A DNA stretch of 64,000 bases from Allobosea sp. 117 (GCF_000702305.1 NZ_JNLC01000011.1:248001-312000), one strand, 5' to 3'; numbered from the stretch's first letter, positions 1-12,360 are shown. The notes: generated by a model not told the origin, from the sequence alone. Program-made: numbers and translations.

Positions 1-107
1 CACCAGTCGACGGGGTTGTCCTTGTGCTGGAGCAGATAGGGGCTGGCGGCATCGGCGAGACGGTTCGGCACGGGCAACTCCGTGGGCGGCGTACGGATAC
101 GCAGCAT
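1..107 (-). CDS. DUF255/YyaL-type thioredoxin-fold protein, N-terminal fragment
   Basis: Only the first 35 codons are inside the window; the gene continues leftward. Translation from the ATG at 107 gives a short leader, then [25 protein letters not shown] sequence, which is the hallmark N-terminus of the thioredoxin-domain/DUF255 family (YyaL, SPATA20-like). Family members are about 650-700 residues: a thioredoxin-like N-terminal domain followed by an alpha/alpha toroid. Their cellular role is poorly defined. The gene is divergent from mnmE with 38 bp between the chosen start codons. The family call is firm; nothing can be said about completeness. Confidence 0.85.
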   Translation of the reverse strand, partial: MLRIRTPPTELPVPNRLADAASPYLLQHKDNPVDW

Positions 108-145
108 AGGGCGGGACGTTGAGCGGATATAGGGAAAGCGGCGCT

Positions 146-1522
146 ATGCGCGAGGGTTCCCCTGCCGGGGTGGGCCCCGACACCATCGCGGCGGTGTCGA
201 GCGGTGCCGGGCCGGCGGCGGTCGCGGTCATCCGCCTGTCGGGTCCGCAGGCGGGCGAGGCCGTGCTGGCCCTCACCGGGGGGCTGCCGGAGCCGCGCCG
301 CGCGAGCCTCGCGACGCTGCGCCACCCGGTCGACGCCGGCCTGCTCGACCGGGCGCTGGTGCTGTGGCTGCCGGGACCCGGCAGTGCGACTGGCGAGGAC
401 ATGGCCGAGTTCCAGGTGCATGGCGGGCGCGCCGTGGTGGTGGCGGTGCTCGCGGCTCTCGCCGCCGTGCCGGGCGTGCGGCCGGCCGAACCCGGCGAGT
501 TCACCCGCCGCGCCTTCCTCAACGGGCGTATGGACCTCACCGAGGTCGAGGGTCTCGCCGATCTGATCGGGGCCGAGACCGAAGGCCAGCGGCGCCTCGC
601 CGCTGCCCATGCCTTCGGCCATCTCGGCACACGCGTCGAAGCCTGGCGGGGCCGGCTCGTGCGGGCGATGGCGCTGATCGAGGCGGGCATCGATTTCGCC
701 GAGGAGGAGGACGTGCCGCGCGAGACCCGCGCCGCCGCGAAGCCGGAACTGGAGGCGCTCGCGACCGAGCTCGCCGTCGCCCTCGCGGACCGGCGCGGCG
801 AGCTGGTGCGCGAGGGCGCGACCATTGCCATCGCCGGCCGGCCGAATGCCGGCAAGTCGTCGCTGATGAACGCGCTTGCGGCGCGCGACGTCGCCATCGT
901 CTCGGACGAGCCGGGCACCACGCGCGACGTCATCGAGGTCGGGCTTGATCTGCGCGGTCAGAAGGCGGTGTTGATCGATACCGCCGGCCTGCGCGAAAGC
1001 GGCGCCGGCACGGTCGAAGCGGAGGGCATCCGTCGCGCGCTTGCCCGCATCGCGTCGGCGGACCTCGTGCTGTGGGTGCACGACGCCGCGTCCGGCCCGG
1101 CGCCGTCCGCTATGCCGGCGATCGCCGCCGGCGCGGGCGCCGCGATGTGGTTGGTCGCCAACAAGACCGACGCGGCGGGACCCTTTGCCGGGGCTCCGGT
1201 GAGCTGGGCCGAACACGTGCTTGCCGTCTCGGCGCGGACCGGCGCGGGGCTCGACGCGCTGATGGATTCGCTGGCGGAATGGCTTGGCACCCGGCTCGGC
1301 GGGGGCGAGCATCCGGCGCTGATCCGCGCGCGGCACCGGGCGGCAGCCGGCGAGGTGGCACGCCTTCTCGATCCGCTGCTCGCCGGATGGGACGGTCTCG
1401 ACGACGAGCTGATCGCCGAGGAGCTGCGGCGCGCGGCTGTCGAGCTCGGGCGACTCACCGGCCGCATCGATATCGAGGATCTGCTGGACGTCGTGTTCCG
1501 TGAGTTCTGCATCGGCAAGTGA
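146..1522 (+). CDS. mnmE: tRNA modification GTPase MnmE (TrmE)
   Basis: MnmE acts with MnmG to install the (carboxy)aminomethyl group on C5 of wobble uridine 34 of certain tRNAs, using a tetrahydrofolate-derived one-carbon unit, GTP hydrolysis and FAD from the partner. The 458-residue product has the N-terminal folate-binding domain and an inserted G domain: GRPNAGKSS near residue 231, GTTRD near 257, DTAG near 277 and NKTD near 338. It ends in FCIGK, the invariant catalytic-cysteine tail. I chose the ATG at 146, preceded by AGGGA, over an in-frame TTG at 119 that would lie only 12 bp from the divergent gene. Length is normal for the family. The partner mnmG follows 243 bp downstream. Confidence 0.96.
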   Translation: MREGSPAGVGPDTIAAVSSGAGPAAVAVIRLSGPQAGEAVLALTGGLPEPRRASLATLRHPVDAGLLDRALVLWLPGPGSATGEDMAEFQVHGGRAVVVAVLAALAAVPGVRPAEPGEFTRRAFLNGRMDLTEVEGLADLIGAETEGQRRLAAAHAFGHLGTRVEAWRGRLVRAMALIEAGIDFAEEEDVPRETRAAAKPELEALATELAVALADRRGELVREGATIAIAGRPNAGKSSLMNALAARDVAIVSDEPGTTRDVIEVGLDLRGQKAVLIDTAGLRESGAGTVEAEGIRRALARIASADLVLWVHDAASGPAPSAMPAIAAGAGAAMWLVANKTDAAGPFAGAPVSWAEHVLAVSARTGAGLDALMDSLAEWLGTRLGGGEHPALIRARHRAAAGEVARLLDPLLAGWDGLDDELIAEELRRAAVELGRLTGRIDIEDLLDVVFREFCIGK

Positions 1523-1569
1523 CGGCGGACCCCGTCCGGGCGCGCGCCCGCGCCTCCCCCCGACGACGC

Positions 1570-1585
1570 CGTTTCACGTGAAACA
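1570..1585. promoter_or_regulatory. parS: parS-like centromere site 1 (mnmE-mnmG intergenic)
   Basis: The sequence CGTTTCACGTGAAACA contains the perfect 14-bp palindrome GTTTCACGTGAAAC and differs from the well-known parS consensus TGTTTCACGTGAAACA at one outer base. It lies 48 bp after mnmE, about 3.7 kb from parB. ParB is expected to load here. Confidence 0.85.
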
Positions 1586-1617
1586 GTTCTCGGTGCTGCG
1601 GCGGATGAGGGCGAAGA

Positions 1618-1633
1618 TGTTTCACGTGAATCA
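1618..1633. promoter_or_regulatory. parS: parS-like centromere site 2 (mnmE-mnmG intergenic)
   Basis: The sequence TGTTTCACGTGAATCA matches the parS consensus at 15 of 16 positions; the right arm carries a T where A is expected. It lies 48 bp (start to start) from site 1 in the same 243-bp gene-free gap, making a two-site cluster. Confidence 0.8.
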
Positions 1634-1765
1634 CCTCGCGCGCACCATGCCCGACGGATTTGTGACGCAGGCTGACCGGGCCGATGATGCCGTGCGGCTT
1701 GACGCCAGCGGCGAAACGCGGTTCGACGAGCGCAGTTGAGCGGCCGCTGCGCCGCACGGACGGAA

Positions 1766-3631
<1,866 letters not shown>

Positions 3632-3679
3632 TCGTGCGGCGAACGCTGCCGTCGACGGCCGGCTGCGCTATAAGTTGGC

Positions 3680-4339
3680 ATGATCTCCGCTTTTGATTCG
3701 TCGGACCGTGCCCGGGCGCTCGCGCTGACCCCTGTTTCACGTGAAACAGAGGACCGGCTCGTTGCGATCGTGGCGCTGCTCGAGAAGTGGCAGCGGACGA
3801 TCAACCTCGTCGCGCCGGCGACGCTTCCGACCATCTGGACGCGGCATATCGCGGATTCGCTGCAGCTCGTGCCGCTCGCCGGGGATGCGGTGCGCTGGGT
3901 CGATCTCGGCTCGGGCGGCGGGTTTCCGGGGCTGGTGGTCGCGGCGGCGCTCGCCGAACGGCCGGATGCCGACATCACTCTGATCGAGAGCGACACGCGC
4001 AAGGCCGCCTTCCTGCGCGAGGCGGCCCGCATCGCGGAGCTGCCGGCGACCGTGCTGCCAGCGCGGATCGAGCAGGCGGCGCCGAAGATCGCGGCCGGTG
4101 TCGAGATCGTATCGGCCCGCGCGCTTGCACCATTGCCGAAACTGCTCGTTCTCGCCCATCCGCTGCTTGCGCAGGGCGCACGCGGGCTGTTCCTGAAGGG
4201 ACAAGATGTTGATAACGAATTGACCGAAGCATCTAAATCTTGGAGATTCAAGGCGTCGGTCATTCCGAGCCGCACGGATAAGGGCGGTCGCATTCTCATC
4301 GTCGAACAGGCCGAGCCTCTGGTCTCGGAAGCGTCGTGA
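3680..4339 (+). CDS. rsmG: 16S rRNA (guanine-527-N7)-methyltransferase RsmG (GidB)
   Basis: RsmG methylates N7 of G527 in 16S rRNA using S-adenosylmethionine. The 219-residue product has the NLVAPATL N-terminal segment, the SAM-binding loop VDLGSGGGFPGL near residue 75 and IESDTRKAAFLRE near 103. Codons 19-23 (VSRET) are written by a perfect parS palindrome at 3733-3748, so this stretch is both protein-coding and centromeric. It sits 48 bp after mnmG and 28 bp before parA, the usual alphaproteobacterial order. Confidence 0.95.
   Translation: MISAFDSSDRARALALTPVSRETEDRLVAIVALLEKWQRTINLVAPATLPTIWTRHIADSLQLVPLAGDAVRWVDLGSGGGFPGLVVAAALAERPDADITLIESDTRKAAFLREAARIAELPATVLPARIEQAAPKIAAGVEIVSARALAPLPKLLVLAHPLLAQGARGLFLKGQDVDNELTEASKSWRFKASVIPSRTDKGGRILIVEQAEPLVSEAS
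3733..3748. promoter_or_regulatory. parS: parS site 3, perfect consensus, inside rsmG
   Basis: TGTTTCACGTGAAACA matches the 16-bp parS consensus exactly and is a perfect palindrome. It is embedded near the 5' end of rsmG, where it reads as Val-Ser-Arg-Glu-Thr. It lies about 0.6 kb upstream of parA and 1.5 kb upstream of parB. Confidence 0.93.
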
Positions 4340-4367
4340 GAAAGGTCATGGAGCCAGGGCTACGGCC

Positions 4368-5222
4368 ATGAGCGAGCAGGTATCCACGGAGCAGCCTCCT
4401 CGGGCGAAGGGCGCGCCGCGCGTGCTGGCGCTCGCCAACCAGAAGGGCGGGGTCGGCAAGACGACGACCGCCATCAATCTCGGCACGGCGCTGGCCGCGG
4501 TGGGCGAGCGTGTGCTGATCGTCGACCTCGACCCGCAAGGCAACGCCTCGACGGGGCTGGGCATCGACCAGCGCAGCCGGCGCCTTTCGACCTATGATGT
4601 GCTGATCGGCGAAGCCTCGATGCGGGAGGCGGTGCTACCAACCGCGGTGCCGCGGCTGTCCATCGTGCCGTCGACCATGGATTTGTCGGGGCTGGAGTTG
4701 GAGATCGCGCCGGCGCGCGACCGCGCCTTCCGGCTGCGCAATGCCGTCCGCGCGATCAACCCTGTTGGTTCGGTGCCGGAACAACCGGTCGAGAGCTTCG
4801 ATTACGTGTTGATCGACTGCCCGCCCTCGCTGAACCTCATCACCATCAACGCGATGGCTGCGGCGGACGCGATCCTAGTGCCGCTGCAATGCGAGTTCTT
4901 TGCACTGGAAGGGCTCTCGCAGTTGCTGAAGACGGTCGAGCAGGTGCGCTCGACGCTCAATCCGGGCCTCACCATCCATGGGGTGGTGCTCACCATGTTC
5001 GACGCGCGGAACAACCTGTCGACCCAGGTGGTTGCCGATGTGCGGCAGTTCATGGGCGAGAAGGTCTACCAGACCATCATACCGCGCAATGTTCGGGTCT
5101 CCGAGGCGCCGTCCTATGGAAAGCCGGCGCTGCTGTATGACCTGAAATGCACGGGCTCGCAGGCCTATATCCGTCTCGCATCCGAAATAATCCAGCGCGA
5201 GCGCGCGCTGCGGGCAGCTTGA
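4368..5222 (+). CDS. parA: Chromosome-partitioning ATPase ParA
   Basis: ParA is a Walker-type ATPase that moves ParB-parS complexes to segregate the replication origin. The 284-residue protein has the deviant Walker A motif KGGVGKTTT at about residues 26-34, VDLDPQGNASTGLG (switch region) and VLIDCPPSLNL (Walker B region). A disordered 15-residue leader precedes the ATPase domain, as in chromosomal ParA/Soj. A GGAG-type ribosome site precedes the ATG. parB follows 10 bp later, so the two are cotranscribed. Confidence 0.96.
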   Translation: MSEQVSTEQPPRAKGAPRVLALANQKGGVGKTTTAINLGTALAAVGERVLIVDLDPQGNASTGLGIDQRSRRLSTYDVLIGEASMREAVLPTAVPRLSIVPSTMDLSGLELEIAPARDRAFRLRNAVRAINPVGSVPEQPVESFDYVLIDCPPSLNLITINAMAAADAILVPLQCEFFALEGLSQLLKTVEQVRSTLNPGLTIHGVVLTMFDARNNLSTQVVADVRQFMGEKVYQTIIPRNVRVSEAPSYGKPALLYDLKCTGSQAYIRLASEIIQRERALRAA

Positions 5223-5232
5223 GGAGCAACCG

Positions 5233-6121
<889 letters not shown>

Positions 6122-6129
<8 letters not shown>

Positions 6130-6160
6130 CCGGTCTGGTCAATTAAGTTAACCGGTTAAC
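6122..6160. repeat. Paired TTAACCGG palindromes at the convergent parB/holA junction
   Basis: Two perfect palindromes, CCGGTTAACCGG (6122-6133, overlapping the parB stop codon) and GTTAACCGGTTAAC (6147-6160), stand 13 bp apart. They share nine bases in inverted order, so the transcript could also fold into a 9-bp stem (6122-6130 with 6147-6155). No U-tract follows. The site could be a bidirectional termination or protein-binding element; its function is unknown. Confidence 0.5.
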
Positions 6161-6263
6161 GGCGTCGGTAAATCGCCGGCGGCGTGTTGCATTTACCCTG
6201 TTGCATGAGCAGGCCGGGGTTAACGCGTCGATTCGCTTCCGTAATGATAAGGATCGGCACCGA

Positions 6264-7289
6264 TCAGCCTCGGCGTGCCTGCGAGGCGAGCTGGAACAGA
6301 GCGCGCTCGGCGATGGCGGGGCCGAGGGTCGCGTTGCGGCGAGCCCCGAGCAGCGCGTCGTCCAGCGCCAGCAGCGCGGTGGTGAGGCGCCGCGCGGTCC
6401 AGGCCCGCAGCGCTCTTTCGACCAGCGGCTTGCGGCGGAAATGGATGGCCGGCCGCGCGCCCTCGATGGCGCGGTCCGCGCTGACGCCGGATTCGACCGA
6501 GAGGCGGAGCAGGTGCAGCGCCTGTCCGGCGCGCGCCACGGCGCCGAGCACCACATCCGGGCGCATGCCCTCGGCGAGCGCCTTGGCGAAGGCGCCGGCC
6601 ATTTCCGGCGAGGCGCCGGCCAGCGCGGCGTCGGAGATCTCGTCCAGCGCGAGACTGGAGGCGTCGCCGACGATGGCGCGCACATGCTCGCCGGTCACGC
6701 GGGCCTCGCCGGTCGCATAGAGGATGAGTTTGGCGATCTCCCCGCGCGAGGCCAGCCGGTCGCCGCCGAGCAGGCCGGCGAGTTCGGCCCGGGCGTCGCG
6801 GTCGATGGAGAGGCCGGCCTCCGCCATCATGGTGTCGATCAGGCGGGCGATGTCGCGCTCGGTGTCGGCATAGCAGGCAATCGCCAGCGCATGCGGCGAG
6901 GCCTCGCAGAGATTGCGCAGCGGGGCGCCGCGCTTGAGGTCGCCGGCCTCGATGACGACCACCGCCTCCTCGGGCGGTGATTTCAGCAGCATTTCGACCG
7001 CCGGCACCAGATTCTTCGAGCCGGCGCGCAGCGAGACCACGCGGCGGCCGCCGAACAGGGCGACCGTGGCGGCCTCCTCGATCAGCCGGGCCGGGGCGGA
7101 GGCGATCTCGTCGCCGTCGAGGCGGATGAGGCCGAACGGATCGGTCGAGCCGGTCATCGCCTTGTCCAGGAAGGTGCGGGCGCGCTCGCGCACCAGCCCG
7201 CTATCCGGCCCGAACAGCAGCAGCACCGGCCGCAGCGGATCGATGCGCGAAAGCGCGGCGTCGACATCGCCTGGCCGGACCGCGACCAT
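6264..7289 (-). CDS. holA: DNA polymerase III delta subunit HolA
   Basis: HolA is the clamp-loader wrench subunit that opens the beta sliding clamp. The 341-residue protein starts with MVAVRPGDVDAAL followed by LLFGPDSGLVRERA (the degenerate nucleotide-binding region of delta), then GDEI and the DKRGAPLRNLCE-like segment EAGDLKRGAPLRNL, and has the helical C-terminal collar domain. Length and motif order fit the family. It is last in a minus-strand unit leuS-lptE-holA, 31 bp after lptE, and converges on parB. Confidence 0.92.
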   Translation of the reverse strand: MVAVRPGDVDAALSRIDPLRPVLLLFGPDSGLVRERARTFLDKAMTGSTDPFGLIRLDGDEIASAPARLIEEAATVALFGGRRVVSLRAGSKNLVPAVEMLLKSPPEEAVVVIEAGDLKRGAPLRNLCEASPHALAIACYADTERDIARLIDTMMAEAGLSIDRDARAELAGLLGGDRLASRGEIAKLILYATGEARVTGEHVRAIVGDASSLALDEISDAALAGASPEMAGAFAKALAEGMRPDVVLGAVARAGQALHLLRLSVESGVSADRAIEGARPAIHFRRKPLVERALRAWTARRLTTALLALDDALLGARRNATLGPAIAERALFQLASQARRG

Positions 7290-7320
7290 CCCTCAGCCCG
7301 TTGCCATCAGCTCGCTGCCA

Positions 7321-7884
7321 TCAGCTCTTGGGAGCGCTCTTCTGCACGAAATAGGAGGAGAGCTGGGTACGGATCTGGTCCGCAACCACGGTGGCGGAGC
7401 GGTTCTGCGCGTCGCGGATCGCGCGATCGCGGGCGAAGCGCTGATAGCCGGCGTCGAGCGAGGCCTTGCCGAAGGCCGAGCCACCGGCGAGCTGCTTGCG
7501 CTCCTTGCCGGGGGCGGCGACCTCATAGAGCTGCCACCAGGCGCTGACGGTGACGAGGCCGACCTCGGAGAGGCCGGAGACCGAATCGACGATCGCCGCC
7601 TGCTTGCTCTCGGTCACCTGCATGACGAGCTGGTAGGGCACGCCGGACGGATTGCCGGCGCCGCCGGTGAGCGCGAAGATCAGGTCGTTGCGCACCTCGT
7701 TGCCGACCCGCCCGCCGACAAACAGCACCTCGATGTCGGCGAGTTCGGTGCGAAGCTGGCTGCCGCCGCCCGGCGTCGACTGGGCATACATGGGCTGGAA
7801 GCATCCGGCCGTCGACAGCGCGAGAAGACCAGCGCAGGCGAGACCGAACAGGCGGCGGGAGAGCGTGCGATCAGGCGACGACAT
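7321..7884 (-). CDS. lptE: LPS-assembly lipoprotein LptE
   Basis: LptE is the outer-membrane lipoprotein that plugs the LptD barrel and delivers lipopolysaccharide to the cell surface. The 187-residue product has an N-terminal hydrophobic signal and a lipobox ending LSTAGC, so the acylated cysteine would be Cys28; it continues with FQPMYAQ, typical of alphaproteobacterial LptE. The start codon overlaps the last 14 bases of leuS, with AGAGGA inside leuS as ribosome site, so translation is probably coupled. The leuS-lptE-holA order is common in this class. Confidence 0.92.
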   Translation of the reverse strand: MSSPDRTLSRRLFGLACAGLLALSTAGCFQPMYAQSTPGGGSQLRTELADIEVLFVGGRVGNEVRNDLIFALTGGAGNPSGVPYQLVMQVTESKQAAIVDSVSGLSEVGLVTVSAWWQLYEVAAPGKERKQLAGGSAFGKASLDAGYQRFARDRAIRDAQNRSATVVADQIRTQLSSYFVQKSAPKS

Positions 7885-10492
7885 TCACGATCCTCTGCGG
7901 AACCACGATGATACGCTTCGGCGGGCGCCCGTCGAGGGCCTTCACGACGACATCGAGCGCCAGCACCGCGTCCTCGACCTCGGCCGGGCTCGCGGCGACC
8001 GGCACGGTGATGTCGGCGCGGCGCTTGCCGTTGATCTGAATCGGCAGCGTAACGGTGTCCTCGACGAGGAGGCCAGGCTCGATCTCGGGCCAGGCCGCCT
8101 GCGCCGCAAGACTGTTCTCGCCCAGCGACGCCCAGCATTCCTCGGCGAGATGCGGCAGCATCGGGGTGATGGCCAGGGTGAGAAAACGCGCCGCCTCGCG
8201 CACCGCGAAGGCGAAGTCCGGTGCAACGTTCGGCGCCGACGTGCCGGCTCTGGCGGCGGTCAGCGCGTCCGCGAAGACGGTGACGAAGCTGTGCACGCGC
8301 GACACCGCCTTGTTGAAGTGCAGGCGGTCGATGTCGGCCTCCACATCGGCGGCGAGGCCATGGGCGGCACGGCGCAGCGCCGTCGATTCGGGGCCGAACC
8401 GGTCCGGCCGGGCAACCGGCGCGGGGGCGATCGCCAGCGCCTCTCCGATGAGGCGCCAGATGCGCTGCTGGAAGCGCCACGCGCCCTCGATGCCGGCGCT
8501 GGTCCATTCACGGTCGCGCTCGGGCGGCGTGTCGGAGAGCATGAACCAGCGCGCGCAGTCGACGCCATAGGTGTCGGCGACGATCTCCGGCGGCACCACG
8601 TTCTTCTTCGACTTCGACATCTTCTCCGGCGCGCCGATCGTCACCGGCTCGTCGGTGCCGAGCCGCACGGAGCTGCCGTCGGGGCGCTTCTCGACTTCCT
8701 CGGGGAACAGCCAGCGGTCGGCTGCGTCCTTGTAGGTCTCGTGGACGATCATGCCTTGCGTGAACAGCCCGGCGAAGGGCTCCTCGACGGAGACGAGGCC
8801 GAGCGTCTTCAGCGCGCGGATGAAGAAGCGCGAATAGAGCAGGTGCAGGATCGCGTGCTCGATGCCGCCGATATACTGATCGACGGGGAGCCAGTGGTCG
8901 GTGGCGCCCTTCTGCAGCGGCGCGGCGCCGGGCTCGGAGGCGAAGCGGGCGAAATACCAGGACGAATCCACGAAGGTGTCCATGGTGTCGGTCTCGCGCG
9001 TCGCCGGCTGGCCGCAGCGCGGGCAGGCGACGTGCTTCCAGGTCGGGTGCCGGTCGAGCGGATTGCCCGGCTGGTCGAAGGTGACATCCTCCGGCAGCCG
9101 CACGGGGAGCTGATCCTCCGGCACCGGCACGGCGCCGCAGGCGGCGCAGTGGATCACCGGGATCGGACAGCCCCAGTAGCGCTGGCGCGAAATGCCCCAG
9201 TCGCGCAGGCGGAAATTCACCGCCCGCTCGCCGACCGGCGCGCCGGCAAGCGTCTCGCCCTCGAGCCGGGCGGCCACCGCCTCCTTGGCGTCGGGAATGG
9301 AGAGCCCGTCGAGGAAGCCGGAATGGTAGAGCGTGCCCTCGCCGTCATAGGCGACGTCGCCGACCGCGAAGACGGCCGGGTCCGCGCCCGGCGGCAGCAC
9401 CACCGGGGTGACCGGCAGGCCGTATTTGCGGGCGAAGTCGAGGTCGCGCTGGTCATGCGCCGGGCAGCCGAAGATGGCGCCGGTGCCGTATTCCATCAGC
9501 ACGAAATTGGCCACATAGACCGGCAGATCCGGGCCGCCGAGCGGATGGCGGACGCGAAGACCGGTGTCGAAGCCCATCTTCTCCTGGGTCTCGATCTCGG
9601 CGGTCGAGGTGCCGCCGCGGCGGCATTCCTCGATGAAGGCCCTGAGATCGCCGTCGCGCGCGCCGAGCGTCTCGGCGAGCGGGTGGCCGGGCGAGAGCGC
9701 GATGAAGGAGGCGCCGAACAGCGTGTCGGGGCGGGTGGTGTAGACCTTGATCTCGGAGGGCAGACCTTCCGGCGCATCGGCGATCGCGAAGCGCACATGC
9801 AGGCCCTCGGAGCGGCCAATCCAGTTGCGCTGCATCAGCCGCACCTTGTCCGGCCAGCGCTCCAGCGTGTCGAGGCCGTCGAGCAGTTCCTGCGCCAGGG
9901 CGGTGATGCGGAAGAACCACTGGTTCAGCTTGCGCCGCTCGACGAGGGCGCCGGAGCGCCAGCCGCGCCCGTCGATCACCTGCTCATTGGCGAGCACGGT
10001 GTGGTCGACCGGGTCCCAGTTGACCTCGCTCTCCTTGCGGTCGACGAGGCCGGCTTCCAGGAATTTCAGGAAGATGCGCTGCTGCTCGCCGTAATAGGAG
10101 GGATCGCAGGTGGCGATCTCGCGCGACCAGTCGAGCGACAGGCCGAGCAGCTTGAGCTGCTCGCGCATGGTGGCGATGTTCTCGTAGGTCCACACGCCGG
10201 GATGGGTGTTGCGCTCGATGGCGGCATTCTCGGCCGGCAGGCCGAAGGCGTCCCAGCCCATCGGGTGAAGGACGTTGAAGCCCTTCATGCGCTTGAAGCG
10301 CGCGACGACGTCGCCCATCACATAGTTGCGGCCATGGCCGATATGGATGCGCCCCGACGGATAGGGGAACATCTCCAGCACGTAATATTTGGGGCGCGGG
10401 TCGTCGTTGCGCGTGCGGAAGATGCCGCGCTCGTCCCAGATCTTCTGCCAGCGCGGCTCGGCGTCGCGGGCATTGTAGCGTTCGGTGGTCAT
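7871..10492 (-). CDS. leuS: Leucyl-tRNA synthetase
   Basis: LeuRS charges tRNA-Leu and edits mischarged products. The 873-residue class I synthetase has [17 protein letters not shown] (the HIGH motif) near residue 43, the CP1 editing domain ([12 protein letters not shown]...), a zinc-binding-like CPRCGQPA cluster, the [12 protein letters not shown] leucine-specific segment and KMSKSKKN near residue 622. Length is standard. It heads the leuS-lptE-holA minus-strand unit. The 101-bp gap to the GGDEF gene upstream shows no gene. Confidence 0.97.
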   Translation of the reverse strand: MTTERYNARDAEPRWQKIWDERGIFRTRNDDPRPKYYVLEMFPYPSGRIHIGHGRNYVMGDVVARFKRMKGFNVLHPMGWDAFGLPAENAAIERNTHPGVWTYENIATMREQLKLLGLSLDWSREIATCDPSYYGEQQRIFLKFLEAGLVDRKESEVNWDPVDHTVLANEQVIDGRGWRSGALVERRKLNQWFFRITALAQELLDGLDTLERWPDKVRLMQRNWIGRSEGLHVRFAIADAPEGLPSEIKVYTTRPDTLFGASFIALSPGHPLAETLGARDGDLRAFIEECRRGGTSTAEIETQEKMGFDTGLRVRHPLGGPDLPVYVANFVLMEYGTGAIFGCPAHDQRDLDFARKYGLPVTPVVLPPGADPAVFAVGDVAYDGEGTLYHSGFLDGLSIPDAKEAVAARLEGETLAGAPVGERAVNFRLRDWGISRQRYWGCPIPVIHCAACGAVPVPEDQLPVRLPEDVTFDQPGNPLDRHPTWKHVACPRCGQPATRETDTMDTFVDSSWYFARFASEPGAAPLQKGATDHWLPVDQYIGGIEHAILHLLYSRFFIRALKTLGLVSVEEPFAGLFTQGMIVHETYKDAADRWLFPEEVEKRPDGSSVRLGTDEPVTIGAPEKMSKSKKNVVPPEIVADTYGVDCARWFMLSDTPPERDREWTSAGIEGAWRFQQRIWRLIGEALAIAPAPVARPDRFGPESTALRRAAHGLAADVEADIDRLHFNKAVSRVHSFVTVFADALTAARAGTSAPNVAPDFAFAVREAARFLTLAITPMLPHLAEECWASLGENSLAAQAAWPEIEPGLLVEDTVTLPIQINGKRRADITVPVAASPAEVEDAVLALDVVVKALDGRPPKRIIVVPQRIVNVVA

Positions 10493-10593
10493 GGCGTGGA
10501 TAGACGTCTCGTCGGCGGCCGTTGTCGCGGCGGACTAGGGCATGAAGTTGCGCGCCGGGTCAACCTTCGCCCACCCCTGTCGCGCTGCGGGGC

Positions 10594-12267
10594 TCAGCCG
10601 GCGCTGCGGCGGGGAACGTTGTGGCCGGGCGTCACCGTGCCGGCGCGGGCGGCGTTGCGGCCGGCCGCCTTGGCCGCGTAGAGCCCGGTATCGGCCGCCT
10701 GCATCAGGTCGAGGCGGTGCAGCGCGGCGTCGGAGGGCGAGCAGGCGGCATAGCCGATGCTCACCGTGACGCGGCCCTGCGCGTTGTCCTCGTGGCGGAT
10801 GTCGAGGTTCTCGATCGTCACCCTGAGCCGGTTGGCGACGTCGGAGGCGACGTTGACGTCGGCGCCGGGCATCAGCACCGCGAATTCCTCGCCGCCGATG
10901 CGCGCCACGATGTCGCCGGAGCGCACGGAGGCGGCGAGCGCCGAGGCGACGCGGCGCAGGCAGGCATCGCCCTCGCCATGACCGTAGCGGTCGTTGAACT
11001 GCTTGAAGCTGTCGACGTCGACCATCAGCAAGGCGAGCGTGCCGGAGACGTCGCGCCAGCGATCGTCCAGCGCGCGGTCGAAGGCGCGCCGGTTCGGCAC
11101 GCCGGTCAGCGGATCGCGGCTCGCCAGCGTGTCGAGCCGCCGGTTGGCGGCGCGCAGCGCGCTCTCGCGCTGGTTGAGCTGGCGCTCCATCGCCGTGAAG
11201 GCGTCGACCAGAGGCTCCAGCTCGACGATGCGGTTGGCCTTGGCGGGCGAAGGCCCGGTATCGGGGCGCTCGCTGCCGAAGCTCGCCAGCCGCTCCGCGA
11301 AATACCGGATCGGCTGCACCACCAGCCGCTCGCCGGCGAGCCACAGGCCGATGAAGATGAGCGAGCAGGCGGCGAGGAAGAATACCGCCGCGCGCCAGGT
11401 GGCGCGTTCGATCTGCGCCTTGGTCTGCGCCGCGTCGATGCCGACGGCGAGGCGCAGATTGTCCTCCGGCAGCCGGGTGAAGCCGAAGATGCGGGTCTCG
11501 CCGTCGGGCCCGACGGCGGTGAAGCTGCCGGCCGAGCGGCCGAGCATGGCGGCGCCCAGCGGCGTGCCGCTCAGGTTGCGTCCGACCATCGCGCTCGAGG
11601 CCTTGTCGGCCATCAGCAGCGTCCCTTCGGGATCGAGCATGAGCACGGCGGCGTCGAGATCGATCTCGGAGATCGCCGTGAGCGGGAAGAGAAGCTCCAG
11701 CTCGACGCGGGCGATCAGCAGGCCTTCGATATCGCCCTCATCGTTCACCGCGGGCTGCACCGCGAGCACGCTCGGCGCGCCGGTGAGCCGGTTGTGCACG
11801 ACGCTCGACAGCACGAAGATGCCGCGCTGGGCGATGCGGACATATTCGCGGTCGGACAGGTCGAGCATCTGCGCCGCCGGATTGGTGGAGCAGACGACGA
11901 TGCCGTCGGCGTCGGTCACGCTGAGCGAGCCGATCTCCGAGGTGAGCTCGGTGACCTGCTCCAGCCGCCCGCAGCTATCGGGCCGGGTGAGGAAGTCCCC
12001 CACATCGGGCGTGAGCGCCTGAAGGACGCCGCGCACCGTGCCGAGCGTCTGCCGATATTGCGACACGCCCCGGTCGGTGAGCTCGATGACATGCTGGCGG
12101 GCCAGCTCGAGCCGCTCGCCGCGCTCCGACCACAGGCTGGCGGCCCGCTCGCCGACCAGCAGGATCATGCCGAGCGCAACCAGGACGATCAGCCGCGTGC
12201 GCAGGCTGACACGCCGTCCCTTGCCCAGGAAGGCCGCGTCCGCGATGCGGCTGCCCGACTCCTTCAC
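10594..12267 (-). CDS. Membrane-bound GGDEF diguanylate cyclase
   Basis: The product would synthesise cyclic di-GMP from two GTP. The 557-residue protein has a transmembrane helix at about 22-42, a periplasmic sensory region of roughly 250 residues (Cache-like), a second helix near 295-315, a HAMP-like linker, then the GGDEF domain. The active-site signature is GGEEF (residues 458-462). An RxxD inhibitory site (RSGD, 449-452) sits five residues upstream, so the enzyme should be active and product-inhibited. The sensed ligand cannot be read from sequence. The start codon is uncertain. A degenerate EAL protein lies about 4 kb away on the same strand. Confidence 0.88.
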   Translation of the reverse strand: MKESGSRIADAAFLGKGRRVSLRTRLIVLVALGMILLVGERAASLWSERGERLELARQHVIELTDRGVSQYRQTLGTVRGVLQALTPDVGDFLTRPDSCGRLEQVTELTSEIGSLSVTDADGIVVCSTNPAAQMLDLSDREYVRIAQRGIFVLSSVVHNRLTGAPSVLAVQPAVNDEGDIEGLLIARVELELLFPLTAISEIDLDAAVLMLDPEGTLLMADKASSAMVGRNLSGTPLGAAMLGRSAGSFTAVGPDGETRIFGFTRLPEDNLRLAVGIDAAQTKAQIERATWRAAVFFLAACSLIFIGLWLAGERLVVQPIRYFAERLASFGSERPDTGPSPAKANRIVELEPLVDAFTAMERQLNQRESALRAANRRLDTLASRDPLTGVPNRRAFDRALDDRWRDVSGTLALLMVDVDSFKQFNDRYGHGEGDACLRRVASALAASVRSGDIVARIGGEEFAVLMPGADVNVASDVANRLRVTIENLDIRHEDNAQGRVTVSIGYAACSPSDAALHRLDLMQAADTGLYAAKAAGRNAARAGTVTPGHNVPRRSAG

Positions 12268-12336
12268 TTCGCAGAACCCTCGGACCGTTCAGGGGCTGTG
12301 TGCAGCGTCGCTCGCCTGCTCCCGCCGCATGGAGAT

Positions 12337-12360
12337 CTTCTTATAGCTTCTTATAGCTTC
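12337..12360. repeat. Tandem 10-bp repeat upstream of the diguanylate cyclase gene
   Basis: TTATAGCTTC occurs twice back to back (12341-12350, 12351-12360), preceded by a partial CTTC. On the minus strand the unit reads GAAGCTATAA, which could supply a TATAA-like -10 element for the diguanylate cyclase gene starting at 12267. Regulatory meaning is inferred only from position. Confidence 0.35.

Noticed and set aside
119..145. TTG start for mnmE at 119
   Set aside because: It would leave 12 bp to the divergent gene and lacks a ribosome site; the ATG at 146 follows AGGGA.
1523..1765. Replication origin at the parS cluster
   Set aside because: No DnaA-box cluster, AT-rich unwinding region or dnaA/hemE gene is visible; parS sites only show that the origin is near.
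7652..10681. 1009-codon open frame antisense to leuS
   Set aside because: Codon composition is the complement of leuS, with runs of Arg, Gly, Asp and Glu and no domain. leuS on the other strand is certain.
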